A stretch of DNA of 64,000 nucleotides from a virus: positions 22,436 through 86,435 of IMG/VR virus record IMGVR_UViG_3300044994_000386; one strand, written 5' to 3'. Every line of letters begins with the position of its first letter. Within the stretch, counting starts at the first letter, position 1. Of the stretch, positions 33,677-43,225 are shown piece after piece. The translations under genes were made by a program, and so were the position numbers. Below the pieces are notes generated by a model. The model ran no database searches and was not told the origin of the DNA. It saw only the letters and a list, made by a program, of their open reading frames with translations.

Positions 33677-36235
33677 TTAAGATCCACATGCTAAACATTC
33701 TCCAGGTTCCGAATCTAAGCTACAAGCAATTTCCGACATTTGATCTTCTACTGACTTAGGCTTTTCTTCTTTTTGTACAGTAAACTTAACAGCATCAGCA
33801 GCACTCTTAGTTCTGAAATAATACATACCGGTTTTTAGATTGGTTCTTTTGTCGCGATAAAATTTTGGATTACCGGATTTATCATAAACTACTTCAATGG
33901 TCGGATCTTTAGGAATGACAACTTGGCCTTTTTCATCAGTGATTAGATTTCTACGTCCCCAACCATAAAAATGCATTGATGTTAGCTTTCCGAAGTTAGC
34001 ATTATCCATAAATATATTCATTGATTGTGTTTGGTCAATAAAAGCACCTCTATCAGCCGCCATATCAATAACATCTTTTTGTTTAATTTCCCAAACTGTC
34101 TTGAATATTTCTTTAAGATTAACTGGAATTTCAGGTACATTTTGAACAGAACCGTTAGAAGCAATGATTTTATTCCTAACCGAATCTGACCAGATTCCAA
34201 GTTTAACTAATTCTTTCACAAGATATTTGTTTACATTTATAAACTCACCTGAAAGTACACGTCTTACATAAAGGTTTGAAGTTTGTGCTTCACAGGATGC
34301 TTCATTTCCTAAAATAGAAGCGGTTGATGCAGTTGGCATAATACATGTTGTTAAAGAGTTTCTAACGCCAAATTTTTTAATATCTTCTCTTAATTTTTTC
34401 CAATCCCATCTATCTGTTGGTGTGACACCCCATAAATCAAATTGGAATTTACCTTTAGAAATAGGGGATCCCTCATATGAAGCATAAGGACCCTTTTCTT
34501 TAGCTAAGTCACAAGAAGCCCTCATCGCTGAATAATAGATAGTTTCAAATATCTCTTTATTCAACTTTTTAGCTTCATCAGAATCATAAGGTAAATTTAA
34601 TAAGAAGAAAACATCGGCTAATCCTTGAACACCTAAACCAATTGGTCTGTGTAAGAAGTTTGAGAATTTAGCAGAAGGCGATGGATAATAATTAACATCG
34701 ATTACATTATTCAAGTTAATTGTTGCCGAGTAAGCCACTTCATATAATTTCTTGAAGTTATAAGTTTTGTTTTTATTAACAAATTTAGACAAAGAAATTG
34801 ATGCTAAGTTACATACAGCAGTTTCATTTACATATTCTTTACCATAAAATTCACCTAAGCCTAAAGATTCAAGTAAAGATTTATTCTGAAGAACTTTACT
34901 TTGAAATTTAGTAACACCAGTTGCTTCTACAATTTCAGCACAAAGATTTGAACTACGTATAATACCAATATTTGATTGATTTGATTTTTCATTGATAGCA
35001 TCTTTATATAAGATATATGGTGTACCGGTCTCAACTTGTGATTCAAGAATTTTGTTCCATAATTCACGAGCTTTAATAGTCTTTTTGCCACGACCTTCAG
35101 ACTCATATTTTAAGTAAAGTTTTCTAAACTCTTGACCATAAGTCTCGGTCAAACCTGTACATTCGTGTGGACACATCAAAGTCCAATCTTCGTCTAAGTC
35201 AACTCTTTCCATGAAAAGATCATTCATCCAAATAGCTAAGAAAAGGTCACGAGCACGTAATTCCTCTTTACCTTGATTTTTTCTTAAATCTAAAAATTCG
35301 AAGATGTCGGAGTGCCAAGGTTCAATATAAATAGCAATTGATCCTTTACGTTTTCCACCACCTTGGTCTACCGCACGAGCCGTCTCGTTGTAGATTTTCA
35401 AAAATGGAATAATACCATTGGAAGTCCCATTTGTACCAGCAATGTAAGATCCTTTGGCTCTAACTTTAGAGAATGAAATACCAATACCACCAGCATTTTT
35501 TGAAATCTGTGCTGACTCTTTTAAGGTGTTAAAGATTCCTTCAATTGAATCTTGTTCAACATCTAATAAGAAACAAGATGATAATTGTGGCCTGATAGTG
35601 CCTGAGTTGAATAAAGTAGGTGTCGCGTGAGTATAATATCCTTCCGATAGTAAATTATAAGTTTCAATTACCTTAGGAATATTTTCGCCCCATATCTGAA
35701 TTGCGGTTCTCATGTACATATATTGAGGTCTCTCTGCGACTTTACCATTGATTTTCAATAAGTAAGATTTTTCCAAAACTTTATATCCAAAATACTCAAA
35801 GTTATGATCTCTCGAGTGGACTATTGCTGAATCTAACTCATCAGCATGTTTTTGTACTATTTTGTAAAAACTTTCTGAAATTATGGGTGAGTGTTTACCA
35901 GTTTTCGGATTCACATAATTATATAAATCTCCCATTGTTTCGGAGAAACTTTTTTTAGTTTCTTTGTGTAGACTAGTTATTGCTAATCTAGATGCTAAAA
36001 TTGCATAATCTGGATGTTTTGTTGTTAGTGATGCCGCAGTCTCCATTGCAAGTTTGTCTAGAACCCTTGTTTCAACATCAGGAGTAATTCCTTCGATTAC
36101 TTTTTGTGCAACTTCAAAAGGAACGATCCATTTTGTGTCCAAACCATATGTCTGTTGATTAATGCGTTCTAAGATTTTATCTAACATCAAGGGTTCTTTT
36201 TTACCATTTCGTTTTGTTACTTTTATCATACTCAT
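33677..36235 (-). CDS. nrdA: Ribonucleotide reductase, class I large subunit (NrdA)
   Basis: 852 residues. The N-terminal ATP-cone (MIKVTKRNGKKEPLMLDKIL) is present, so dATP feedback control is possible. Active-site features: LSSCFLL with the first redox Cys near 217, GGIGISFSKVRAKGS, NLCAEIVEAT and NETAVCNLASISLS with the radical-site Cys, and the C-terminal CLACGS with the Cys pair that takes reducing power from thioredoxin or glutaredoxin. It converts ribonucleoside diphosphates to deoxy forms for phage DNA synthesis. The small subunit gene (nrdB) is not in this window. A second ATG two codons later may be the true start. Confidence 0.95.
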   Translation of the reverse strand: MSMIKVTKRNGKKEPLMLDKILERINQQTYGLDTKWIVPFEVAQKVIEGITPDVETRVLDKLAMETAASLTTKHPDYAILASRLAITSLHKETKKSFSETMGDLYNYVNPKTGKHSPIISESFYKIVQKHADELDSAIVHSRDHNFEYFGYKVLEKSYLLKINGKVAERPQYMYMRTAIQIWGENIPKVIETYNLLSEGYYTHATPTLFNSGTIRPQLSSCFLLDVEQDSIEGIFNTLKESAQISKNAGGIGISFSKVRAKGSYIAGTNGTSNGIIPFLKIYNETARAVDQGGGKRKGSIAIYIEPWHSDIFEFLDLRKNQGKEELRARDLFLAIWMNDLFMERVDLDEDWTLMCPHECTGLTETYGQEFRKLYLKYESEGRGKKTIKARELWNKILESQVETGTPYILYKDAINEKSNQSNIGIIRSSNLCAEIVEATGVTKFQSKVLQNKSLLESLGLGEFYGKEYVNETAVCNLASISLSKFVNKNKTYNFKKLYEVAYSATINLNNVIDVNYYPSPSAKFSNFLHRPIGLGVQGLADVFFLLNLPYDSDEAKKLNKEIFETIYYSAMRASCDLAKEKGPYASYEGSPISKGKFQFDLWGVTPTDRWDWKKLREDIKKFGVRNSLTTCIMPTASTASILGNEASCEAQTSNLYVRRVLSGEFINVNKYLVKELVKLGIWSDSVRNKIIASNGSVQNVPEIPVNLKEIFKTVWEIKQKDVIDMAADRGAFIDQTQSMNIFMDNANFGKLTSMHFYGWGRRNLITDEKGQVVIPKDPTIEVVYDKSGNPKFYRDKRTNLKTGMYYFRTKSAADAVKFTVQKEEKPKSVEDQMSEIACSLDSEPGECLACGS

Positions 36236-36330
36236 AATTTTCTATTTTTGTGTTTTTATATATCGCCTATATTTGTTAATTTTTTACTCGATTTTGATTT
36301 TTTTTAAGATTTTTTATAGTGTCATTTTTT

Positions 36331-37260
36331 TTATAAAAAATCGATGTTATTTAGCTTATTTAAATTATGTTTAAACTTAGTGTTATTAAGGATTTTAGTG
36401 ATATCTGACAATTTTACATAATAAATATTTTCAAAAGAATCTACTTTATACATTGATTCTTCATAATTAGTTTCTAACACAACGCCAGTAACATGAATAG
36501 GATTACCTTCAATATCTTTAGATAAGAACTCAATTTCAGTACCTTCAAAAATATTACGGTTCATAACTTCTTTCGAATATGATTGTTTACCGATGTGATC
36601 TTGTAATTCTGCTATGATCATCATACGCCATTTATTATCTAAAAGTTTAAACATATTAAATAAATTGTCAGAAAAATAAACCGCCAATTCATTAAATAAT
36701 TCTACATTACTAAAATTTTCAGATTTTAGATGTGTCTTTAGAAGGTAGTAATAATTGTTAAAGTCTGTTTTAGAAGGCTTTCTCCTATTATTTGTAAAAT
36801 TCAAATCAGTATGTGTAGATAAAACTTCATAGACTTTTTCTTTAACTCTTTTTTGTTTAATGTAGTTTTCGTTATCTACAGATTCAAACCAATAATTAGA
36901 AGATTTATCTACTTCAAATGTCTCATTGAAGTACATTGAGGATCCTTCACCCTCACCTTCTTGTATTGGTTCTTCTTTTCTTCCTTTAAATATTGAATCA
37001 TACTTTAACGAGTGTTTACCCTCAAGAGAGTGTTTTGATAAAATAATGTCATTACTTTCGGTTTCAAGTTCATCTTCTTTGCTCAGATCAAATTCTAAAT
37101 CATCCTCATCAATTTCAATAACCAAATCACTTGATTCATCATCCGAATCTATAAAATCATGAATAACATTATCAATTTGGTCTTCATATGATTCTTGATT
37201 ATCATTTTCATCCGGAGTAAAGTCTAACTCCTTTTCAATGTTATTTTTCTTTTTAGTCAT
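36331..37260 (-). CDS. Acidic hypothetical protein beside the gp41 helicase
   Basis: 309 residues, not recognised. The first 110 residues are very acidic and probably disordered (runs of D, E and S). The rest is a mixed domain with a helical core (NVELFNELAVYFSDNLFNMFKLL) and an end with beta strands (IEFLSKDIEGNPIHVTGVVL). It is 23 bases downstream of the gp41-like gene on the same strand. That position makes a replication accessory role (helicase loading or single-strand-DNA-associated) conceivable, but no sequence motif supports it. Confidence 0.65.
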   Translation of the reverse strand: MTKKKNNIEKELDFTPDENDNQESYEDQIDNVIHDFIDSDDESSDLVIEIDEDDLEFDLSKEDELETESNDIILSKHSLEGKHSLKYDSIFKGRKEEPIQEGEGEGSSMYFNETFEVDKSSNYWFESVDNENYIKQKRVKEKVYEVLSTHTDLNFTNNRRKPSKTDFNNYYYLLKTHLKSENFSNVELFNELAVYFSDNLFNMFKLLDNKWRMMIIAELQDHIGKQSYSKEVMNRNIFEGTEIEFLSKDIEGNPIHVTGVVLETNYEESMYKVDSFENIYYVKLSDITKILNNTKFKHNLNKLNNIDFL

Positions 37261-37283
37261 AAACGATTTATTATTTTTTTTTA

Positions 37284-38624
37284 TTAAACGATATCTAAAA
37301 AGACATCGTTTTCAAGTGTGAGATAAGTAGGATTTAAATTCAATCTAACTTGTGATTTTAAAAAATCACCATCTCTTTGTTTTAGTAATTTAAAACGATA
37401 GAGATTTTGTCTTTTCATCTCTTCAGTTCTTATTATAGCAAAAAATGTATCTGCTGTTTCGGCAATCGCTTTAGATTCCGGTACTTGTTCAAGTGTGATA
37501 TTATTAGAGTTCCAAGCATCTTTCGAAACTTGTACTCCAGTAATTACCGGACACTTATATTTAGCACCAATTGCGCGAAGCCCTTCGGCTAATGATTTGC
37601 CTTTAGAATAAAGATTATCACTAGCAATACCCTTTGATGATGCGATTAATGTAATATAATCTACAATAACCAAATCGATTTTAATTCCTTTTTTATCCTT
37701 TAGCTTTGTTAAGTAGTTATCAAAATCATTTATGGTTGCGGTACCAGCTGCCCAAAACTTAGTGATAATTTTCCCAACTTTTTTCTCAAAAAGGTCACCA
37801 CCAAAACCAGAAGATTGATTTTTGAGAGCTTCAATTTTCTTTTTAATAAGTTCTGTGTCTTTAGAAACCTTGTCATATTCATTAATTGGAATTTTAAGTC
37901 TCATGGAACCAATTCTTTTCATTACTTTACGCTCACTCATCTCAAGTGTTATGTAGAGAACATTATAGCCTAAATCAGCAGATCTGGTGGCAAAGTTTTG
38001 CATCCAAAGTGATTTACCATTATTAGTTTCAGCCATGATTACATTTAGTGTCATTATATCCCAACCCCCGCCTAATATATGGTCTAGAGTTTCGAAGCCA
38101 GACCTAACCTTATATTTAGCACTATCTTGAACATGTGATTCTGGATCATCAAAATCGGCTCCTAAGTCATCTTCTTTAATGAAGTTTATATTAGCCATAT
38201 TATCAACAATTTCTTTAATTTTATTAGCTGATACAACAATTGATTCGAAGTCAGTGATTTGATCTAAATTTCTTATTTCATCAATGATATTAACTGTACC
38301 GCTTTTAAGTCTATTGGCTAAAATCCAAGCATTAAGTTTCGGAACAATAAAATTTTCTTCGTGGTATTTGGATAAATTAACACTCAACATTGCTTTTAAA
38401 ATACTTGGAGTGATGATTCCATCCTTATCTTCCAAAGAAACCATTTCTAAAATTTGTTTTGGCGAGGGTACATCCACATCTGAATTTTTTAACATATATT
38501 TGCGAATGATATTATAAACCAATTCGATTTCTTTATTTTTGAAAAAATAAGATTCTACGATTTCAAAATATCTTTTATTTTCAATGATGTAATTAAAAAA
38601 AATCTTTTCAAGTGAAACTGTCAT
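37284..38624 (-). CDS. 41: Replicative DNA helicase, T4 gp41/DnaB-like
   Basis: 446 residues. N-terminal helical domain, then a RecA-type core: Walker A AETNNGKS at about 198-205 after GFETLDHILGGGW, the helicase motif YITLEMSERKVMKRI, Walker B DLVIVDYITLI, and the DnaB-type motif 3 region CPVITGVQVSKDAWN with the arginine-finger area LLKQRDGD near the C-terminus. It unwinds DNA at the fork 5' to 3' and would work with a primase. gp41 of T4 has 475 residues, so this is full length. No primase gene was seen in the window. Confidence 0.93.
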   Translation of the reverse strand: MTVSLEKIFFNYIIENKRYFEIVESYFFKNKEIELVYNIIRKYMLKNSDVDVPSPKQILEMVSLEDKDGIITPSILKAMLSVNLSKYHEENFIVPKLNAWILANRLKSGTVNIIDEIRNLDQITDFESIVVSANKIKEIVDNMANINFIKEDDLGADFDDPESHVQDSAKYKVRSGFETLDHILGGGWDIMTLNVIMAETNNGKSLWMQNFATRSADLGYNVLYITLEMSERKVMKRIGSMRLKIPINEYDKVSKDTELIKKKIEALKNQSSGFGGDLFEKKVGKIITKFWAAGTATINDFDNYLTKLKDKKGIKIDLVIVDYITLIASSKGIASDNLYSKGKSLAEGLRAIGAKYKCPVITGVQVSKDAWNSNNITLEQVPESKAIAETADTFFAIIRTEEMKRQNLYRFKLLKQRDGDFLKSQVRLNLNPTYLTLENDVFLDIV

Positions 38625-38746
38625 GTGGTATGTTTATTTTTATACTTAATTATATTATTAAGTAAATTTAAGTTTATTATATATACTTCACCAAAATCAT
38701 GACTTCTTCTACATCTTATAAAATTTTAGAGAATTATTGAATCAAT

Positions 38747-41700
38747 TTAAATTATTTTTATTAAAAATTGTGACAAGAATTTAATCTTATATGAATCGAG
38801 TGGATTTTCACAAAGATCTGACCAAACAATCTCTTTTATATAATTTTTTAAATAATATCCATCAATTCTATTCTTTGATGCGAATTCATATATATATTCT
38901 GCTACTTTAGATTTGATTTGATCACCAGCATCGTATCTCAAAAATTGTTTTATTAGATAGAAACCGTTATCTGTATAACCATTTATGTAACTTTTAAGTG
39001 ATTGATAGTCTTCTTGATCATATTCTTTAACAAAGTCTTTTAAAATTAATAAAGAGTCAAAAATAGAACCACATAAGCTATAGAAGAACATACACAATTT
39101 AAAGTATTTTATTATAGTCATAATCTCAATTGAATTAGTATCTATACTTGAATATAAACCTTTAGCGCAAGATAAGATAAAATCTATTATATTTGAAGTA
39201 TTACCTCTATAATTCCAACTAGAACTAGACTCTAATTCTTCAAATGCCTTATTAAATATTTCACTATAAAATTCCATGTAATTTTCATCTGGTATCTTTT
39301 CTGCGACATCATTAATAAAGACATATCGACTACTTTTTTCTTTTTGCAAGTTGTGAATAGTCTCTGCTAACTTAATTCTTTTGGATTTCAGATCCTGTGG
39401 CGCATTTGATTTATTAATTAGATTTAATATTCTTTTGAAAATAGAAGATTTAAAATTTTCCAAGTAATCGAAAGCACAGACCCAAGAGGTGGATTCTTTG
39501 TCGACATTGATATCAAATACTTCTGCGTCAAGTTGTGTTACCCATATTTTATTATTATATTGAAAAAATATTGAAGATAAGTCTGAATTTTGAGATGGTG
39601 ATACTACTTGATACATAGGGTAAGAAATAAAATCTACTTGATTATCTCCTCTATAATCTATTACTTTTAATTCATTCGAGAATGAACCTATAATTATAAT
39701 TGGTGATGTATCAGGTGTAAAAGTTTCTGATTTCAAACCTTTAACTAATTTAAGGACGCTTGATTTATAAGATTTAATATCAATCCACTTATCTAACGGA
39801 TCTATTTTATCACCTGTGTAGGCAACTATTACATCGACTACCATGCCGCTTAATATTGGACCAAAAGTTTCATGATTCTCCATTTTAGATTTAGGTATCC
39901 AGTCTTTAACAATATCGTTATAAACACAATTTGATTTCAAAAATCTTTCTGATAAATGATTACAAATTACAGTTAGTTCTTCATTTACCCAAGAATCAAC
40001 ATCAATTGCCCAAACCGCTTTGTTTTTTGGTATCCATTTCTTTAAGTAATCTGACCACGTATAATTTTTTATATCACTCCCACCTTTTGTATCTTGTATA
40101 AACCTAACTAGATACCCATTATAAGAATCCATATCATCTTTATTATATTTATTTGAGACAAAGCCTGAACCAGTTAATTGACCATTTTCATCAAGTTCTT
40201 GATATAGATAACACATCGTATCGGCATACGGATATAGATTTTCTACCGCCTTTTTAAGACTACATCTCATAACACTACTATTACCTTTGTAGTGTGATGG
40301 CATATTATTTGGATTATCATTACCAATATTTTTCAAAGCCCAATTATAAACAAAATCAAAATCAGAATCTTGAATTGTATAAATTCTATCTAGATAAATT
40401 CTACCATCATCTAATTCCCAAAATAGGGCTCTCGCAATTAATTTATCAAATTGCTTTAAAATTATCATTGATATCTTGTCTGGATTGTCTGCATATATTC
40501 TCAAAAATTCAGACCTCTTAGCATGTCTCATGCAAGAGTTACCTAATGTACCACTATTTTTGAAATAGTTACTTTCATTATACCAATATATAATATCATC
40601 ACCTTTAACAATCTCAATTTCTCTACCCACACCATGTTTCATATCCCAAATTGCCTTGAATTGATTAACAAATGTTTCAATATCCGATTCGGTAAAAGAA
40701 TAACCATTATCTTTAAGAATCTGACGAATCATTCTACCAATCTTTGCTTTACTCTTAGTTTTTGATTCTAAATTTTCTCCCTTTTCTATGAATCTTAGGT
40801 ACTGATTATCTGGAATGAATGATATTTCATCATTTTTATCGGATTGATCTATATAGTTATATTTAGTCTTGATATCTTTTTTGTAATCAATAATATTATA
40901 TATCTCATCAGCAATTTTATTGTCCGATGGCATATCATTTATTATATCTTTAAATTCCTTACTAGTAACTAACAATGATTCGATGAGTAAATCTAGCGAA
41001 TAATTTTTATCTAAAGAATGAGTATATTTTTTTATTTGTGATTTATCTAAGTCTTGTGTAATTTTATCTTTTTTAAGATTGAATTTATCACCTAACTTTT
41101 TTATCATGTAATCAATTCCTTTTTTTGTAATTATAGTCAAAACACCAACTCCTATAGATAAAAAGTTGCTTTGTAAAGTATCTAGATTTAAGTTATACTT
41201 ATCTACAAATAAAGCAATTACATTCATAGATGGAACTAATAAAGAAGTATAAGCAAATATATCGATGAACCCATTGATGGTATTATACACATTTTTGAAG
41301 ATAATTTTAATTAAGTTACCAATAGCTATTAGAGATTTAACAACCTTTTTTACAATACCATTGCCAATACCCCTTAGTTTTAATTCCATTAATAAAGACT
41401 GAGCATTTTCTTTAATTTCTTGATCTGATATATCAAGATTCATTTTAGTGCTCTTATTTTTTCTTTCTTCTAAATAAGAAATCACAACAGCTGTGATGGT
41501 AAGTAACACGATATTTTCCTTTCTGGGTTCTATACTTAGATTACTATTATCGATTAACTCATTTATGATAGGATATATTGCTGCTATACCATTACCGAAT
41601 TTAGTAATTAGTGTAAAATTTAATCCCAAATCGCTAAAAACTTTGTTTAAAATTTGCCTACAGCCATAGTCTTGTTTTTTATCTTCATTGATCGGTGGAT

Positions 41701-41773
41701 TACTTAACATCTCGATCAATTCTTCTGCCATAGTGTCAAATTTTGTATATTCTCTAAACTTTAAAACTTTCAT
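38747..41773 (-). CDS. Large member of the FIPD/SCM/GRALW paralogous family, 1008 residues
   Basis: N-terminal motif MKVLKFREYTKFDT. Residues about 140-230 are hydrophobic (for example IAIGNLIKIIFKN and VPSMNVIALFV) and may be membrane-active or a helical core. The family core runs from about 255 to 490: DIKTKYNYIDQSDKND followed by ISFIPD, then KIGRMIRQILKDNGYSFTES and IETFVNQFKA, then NSGTLGNSCMRHAKRSEF, and LIARALFWELDDGRIYLDRI. The C-terminal half (about 500-1008) has no recognised domain. Conserved Cys in SCM and the Arg/Trp/Asp of GRALxW and DRxY may be functional. The order of blocks recalls PcfJ-type proteins, but that is only a visual likeness. Adjacent to a second member at 41794. 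Confidence 0.75.
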   Translation of the reverse strand: MKVLKFREYTKFDTMAEELIEMLSNPPINEDKKQDYGCRQILNKVFSDLGLNFTLITKFGNGIAAIYPIINELIDNSNLSIEPRKENIVLLTITAVVISYLEERKNKSTKMNLDISDQEIKENAQSLLMELKLRGIGNGIVKKVVKSLIAIGNLIKIIFKNVYNTINGFIDIFAYTSLLVPSMNVIALFVDKYNLNLDTLQSNFLSIGVGVLTIITKKGIDYMIKKLGDKFNLKKDKITQDLDKSQIKKYTHSLDKNYSLDLLIESLLVTSKEFKDIINDMPSDNKIADEIYNIIDYKKDIKTKYNYIDQSDKNDEISFIPDNQYLRFIEKGENLESKTKSKAKIGRMIRQILKDNGYSFTESDIETFVNQFKAIWDMKHGVGREIEIVKGDDIIYWYNESNYFKNSGTLGNSCMRHAKRSEFLRIYADNPDKISMIILKQFDKLIARALFWELDDGRIYLDRIYTIQDSDFDFVYNWALKNIGNDNPNNMPSHYKGNSSVMRCSLKKAVENLYPYADTMCYLYQELDENGQLTGSGFVSNKYNKDDMDSYNGYLVRFIQDTKGGSDIKNYTWSDYLKKWIPKNKAVWAIDVDSWVNEELTVICNHLSERFLKSNCVYNDIVKDWIPKSKMENHETFGPILSGMVVDVIVAYTGDKIDPLDKWIDIKSYKSSVLKLVKGLKSETFTPDTSPIIIIGSFSNELKVIDYRGDNQVDFISYPMYQVVSPSQNSDLSSIFFQYNNKIWVTQLDAEVFDINVDKESTSWVCAFDYLENFKSSIFKRILNLINKSNAPQDLKSKRIKLAETIHNLQKEKSSRYVFINDVAEKIPDENYMEFYSEIFNKAFEELESSSSWNYRGNTSNIIDFILSCAKGLYSSIDTNSIEIMTIIKYFKLCMFFYSLCGSIFDSLLILKDFVKEYDQEDYQSLKSYINGYTDNGFYLIKQFLRYDAGDQIKSKVAEYIYEFASKNRIDGYYLKNYIKEIVWSDLCENPLDSYKIKFLSQFLIKII

Positions 41774-41793
41774 CCAATTATATATTTAATTTA

Positions 41794-42801
41794 CTATTCG
41801 ACTTCTTTATAGGTTTCCCATTTACCCATAGTGTTGTTTAACTTATAATAACTACCACCTTTTGGAGTATAGTTTGTGAGTCTTTTATCTTGAGCATAAC
41901 AAAAAGTATCTAAATAAGGCAAAAATTCATAAGACTCTATAGGATACTTTATATTAATAACAAATGGTTTCCAGAATTCTATACCATTTTTAATATATTT
42001 TACAAAATCACCGGATTTATTTTTTGATCTGTAGGTCATTCTATTTTCTTTAGCGAAGTCTATAAATTTATAGTAGTCTTTTTCGTGTATGTAGTAAACT
42101 CTATCCATAAATAACTCACCATCTTTAGTTTTCCATATTAAAGCTCTTCCGATAATTTTAGCAATAATTTTCCCTGCATTTTTATCAACTTCATCTTCCA
42201 TCAAAGTAAGACATTCAACTACATTATCGTTGTGAGTATAAAGATCAAAAATATAATCACCCAAATCATTCATACATGAGTTCCAAAGCTGATTAGCTTT
42301 TCCATATTTATTAGAATAATTTTGAGTATTATAAGCCATTGGTATACTTTTGTAAATTTCAAAATGATTTTTAATTTTTTGATTTTTAGATTTAAATTTA
42401 TTTACAAAGGTCTCAACTTGATCACTGGTAAATTTGTTAGGGAATAAAATATTCACTAATCTACCGATTTTGATTGGGTTTCTACCTTTATACCAAGTAA
42501 TTGATGCAGGGGTTAAAGGCCTTTGTGTGGTTATTCTTCTAAGATTTTCATCATCTAACTCACTGTAGACAGTATCGCGTAATATTTTACCAGGAACAAA
42601 GGTAACATAGTCTTCTTTAAACTCTGTGTCTATGAGTGTGTAATTTTTAAATTCTTTTAATTTATTAAGATGTAGTAATTCTTTAGCAATCGGATCACCA
42701 TCGATTGAGCTCAAAATATAAAGCATAGCTTCAGATAAATGAAATGGAAATCCTAAAGATTTATTTTCTAATATGAATTCTTCAAAATTATAAATTAACA
42801 C
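41794..42801 (-). CDS. Short member of the FIPD/SCM/GRALW paralogous family
   Basis: 335 residues with a GTG start at 42799-42801, giving MLIYNFEEFILENKS; a TTTAATATATAT element lies four bases upstream. Family blocks: SSIDGDPIAKELL, VTFVPG (in place of SFIPD), KIGRLVNILFPNKFTSDQ, VETFVNKFKS, LWNSCMNDLGDYIF and IIGRALIWKTKDGELFMDRVYY. The protein ends soon after the core, so it may be a minimal form of the family and a good one for defining the domain. It lies 20 bases upstream of the 1008-residue member in the same direction. Confidence 0.78.
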   Translation of the reverse strand: MLIYNFEEFILENKSLGFPFHLSEAMLYILSSIDGDPIAKELLHLNKLKEFKNYTLIDTEFKEDYVTFVPGKILRDTVYSELDDENLRRITTQRPLTPASITWYKGRNPIKIGRLVNILFPNKFTSDQVETFVNKFKSKNQKIKNHFEIYKSIPMAYNTQNYSNKYGKANQLWNSCMNDLGDYIFDLYTHNDNVVECLTLMEDEVDKNAGKIIAKIIGRALIWKTKDGELFMDRVYYIHEKDYYKFIDFAKENRMTYRSKNKSGDFVKYIKNGIEFWKPFVINIKYPIESYEFLPYLDTFCYAQDKRLTNYTPKGGSYYKLNNTMGKWETYKEVE

Positions 42802-42944
42802 ATTGATATATATTAAAATAAAATATTTTGAAAATGAATCATTATAGTAAAAAAATCAAAAAAAAACCTTGACAAATAAAATCAATATAAATAAATTTTA
42901 AATACTAATATATATATATACAATAAAAAATAAAAAAATTCTAT

Positions 42945-43121
42945 ATGAAACACATTAAATTATTTGAAGATTTTGAATACGACGAAGAAAATCAAAACAA
43001 AGAAGAAAGTTCGGAATATAGCGATTTTGATTACGAAAAGGATTATTTTGACTACGAAGAAGAATTAAAAAATGAAGAAGTTCATGAATCAAAAAAAAAA
43101 TCAAAATTTGATTTTTTTTAG
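42945..43121 (+). CDS. Small acidic protein with the shared N-terminal motif
   Basis: 58 residues. It opens MKHIKLFEDFEYDEE, a clean motif copy. The rest is almost all Asp, Glu, Tyr and Ser in repeated DFDYEKDYFDYEE units, ending SKKKSKFDFF. It is too small and simple for an enzyme and resembles internal or core proteins. The start is preceded by an AT-rich stretch with ATATATATATA. It lies in the spacer between two reverse-strand genes. Confidence 0.62.
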   Translation: MKHIKLFEDFEYDEENQNKEESSEYSDFDYEKDYFDYEEELKNEEVHESKKKSKFDFF

Positions 43122-43153
43122 AAAACGATAAGTGTTGTTATAATAAAGAGTCA

Positions 43154-43213
43154 ATGAAAAAAATCAACAAAAAAGACAATAAGAAAGAAAATAAAAAAAA
43201 AGATGAACTTTAA
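43154..43213 (+). CDS. Possible 19-residue basic peptide
   Basis: A short frame starting at ATG 43154 encodes about ten lysines and ends KKKDEL. It follows the 58-residue acidic gene by 32 bases. It may be real, as a charged partner of that acidic protein, or a chance product of A-rich DNA. Confidence 0.2.
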   Translation: MKKINKKDNKKENKKKDEL

Positions 43214-43225
43214 GAAGAATTTATT

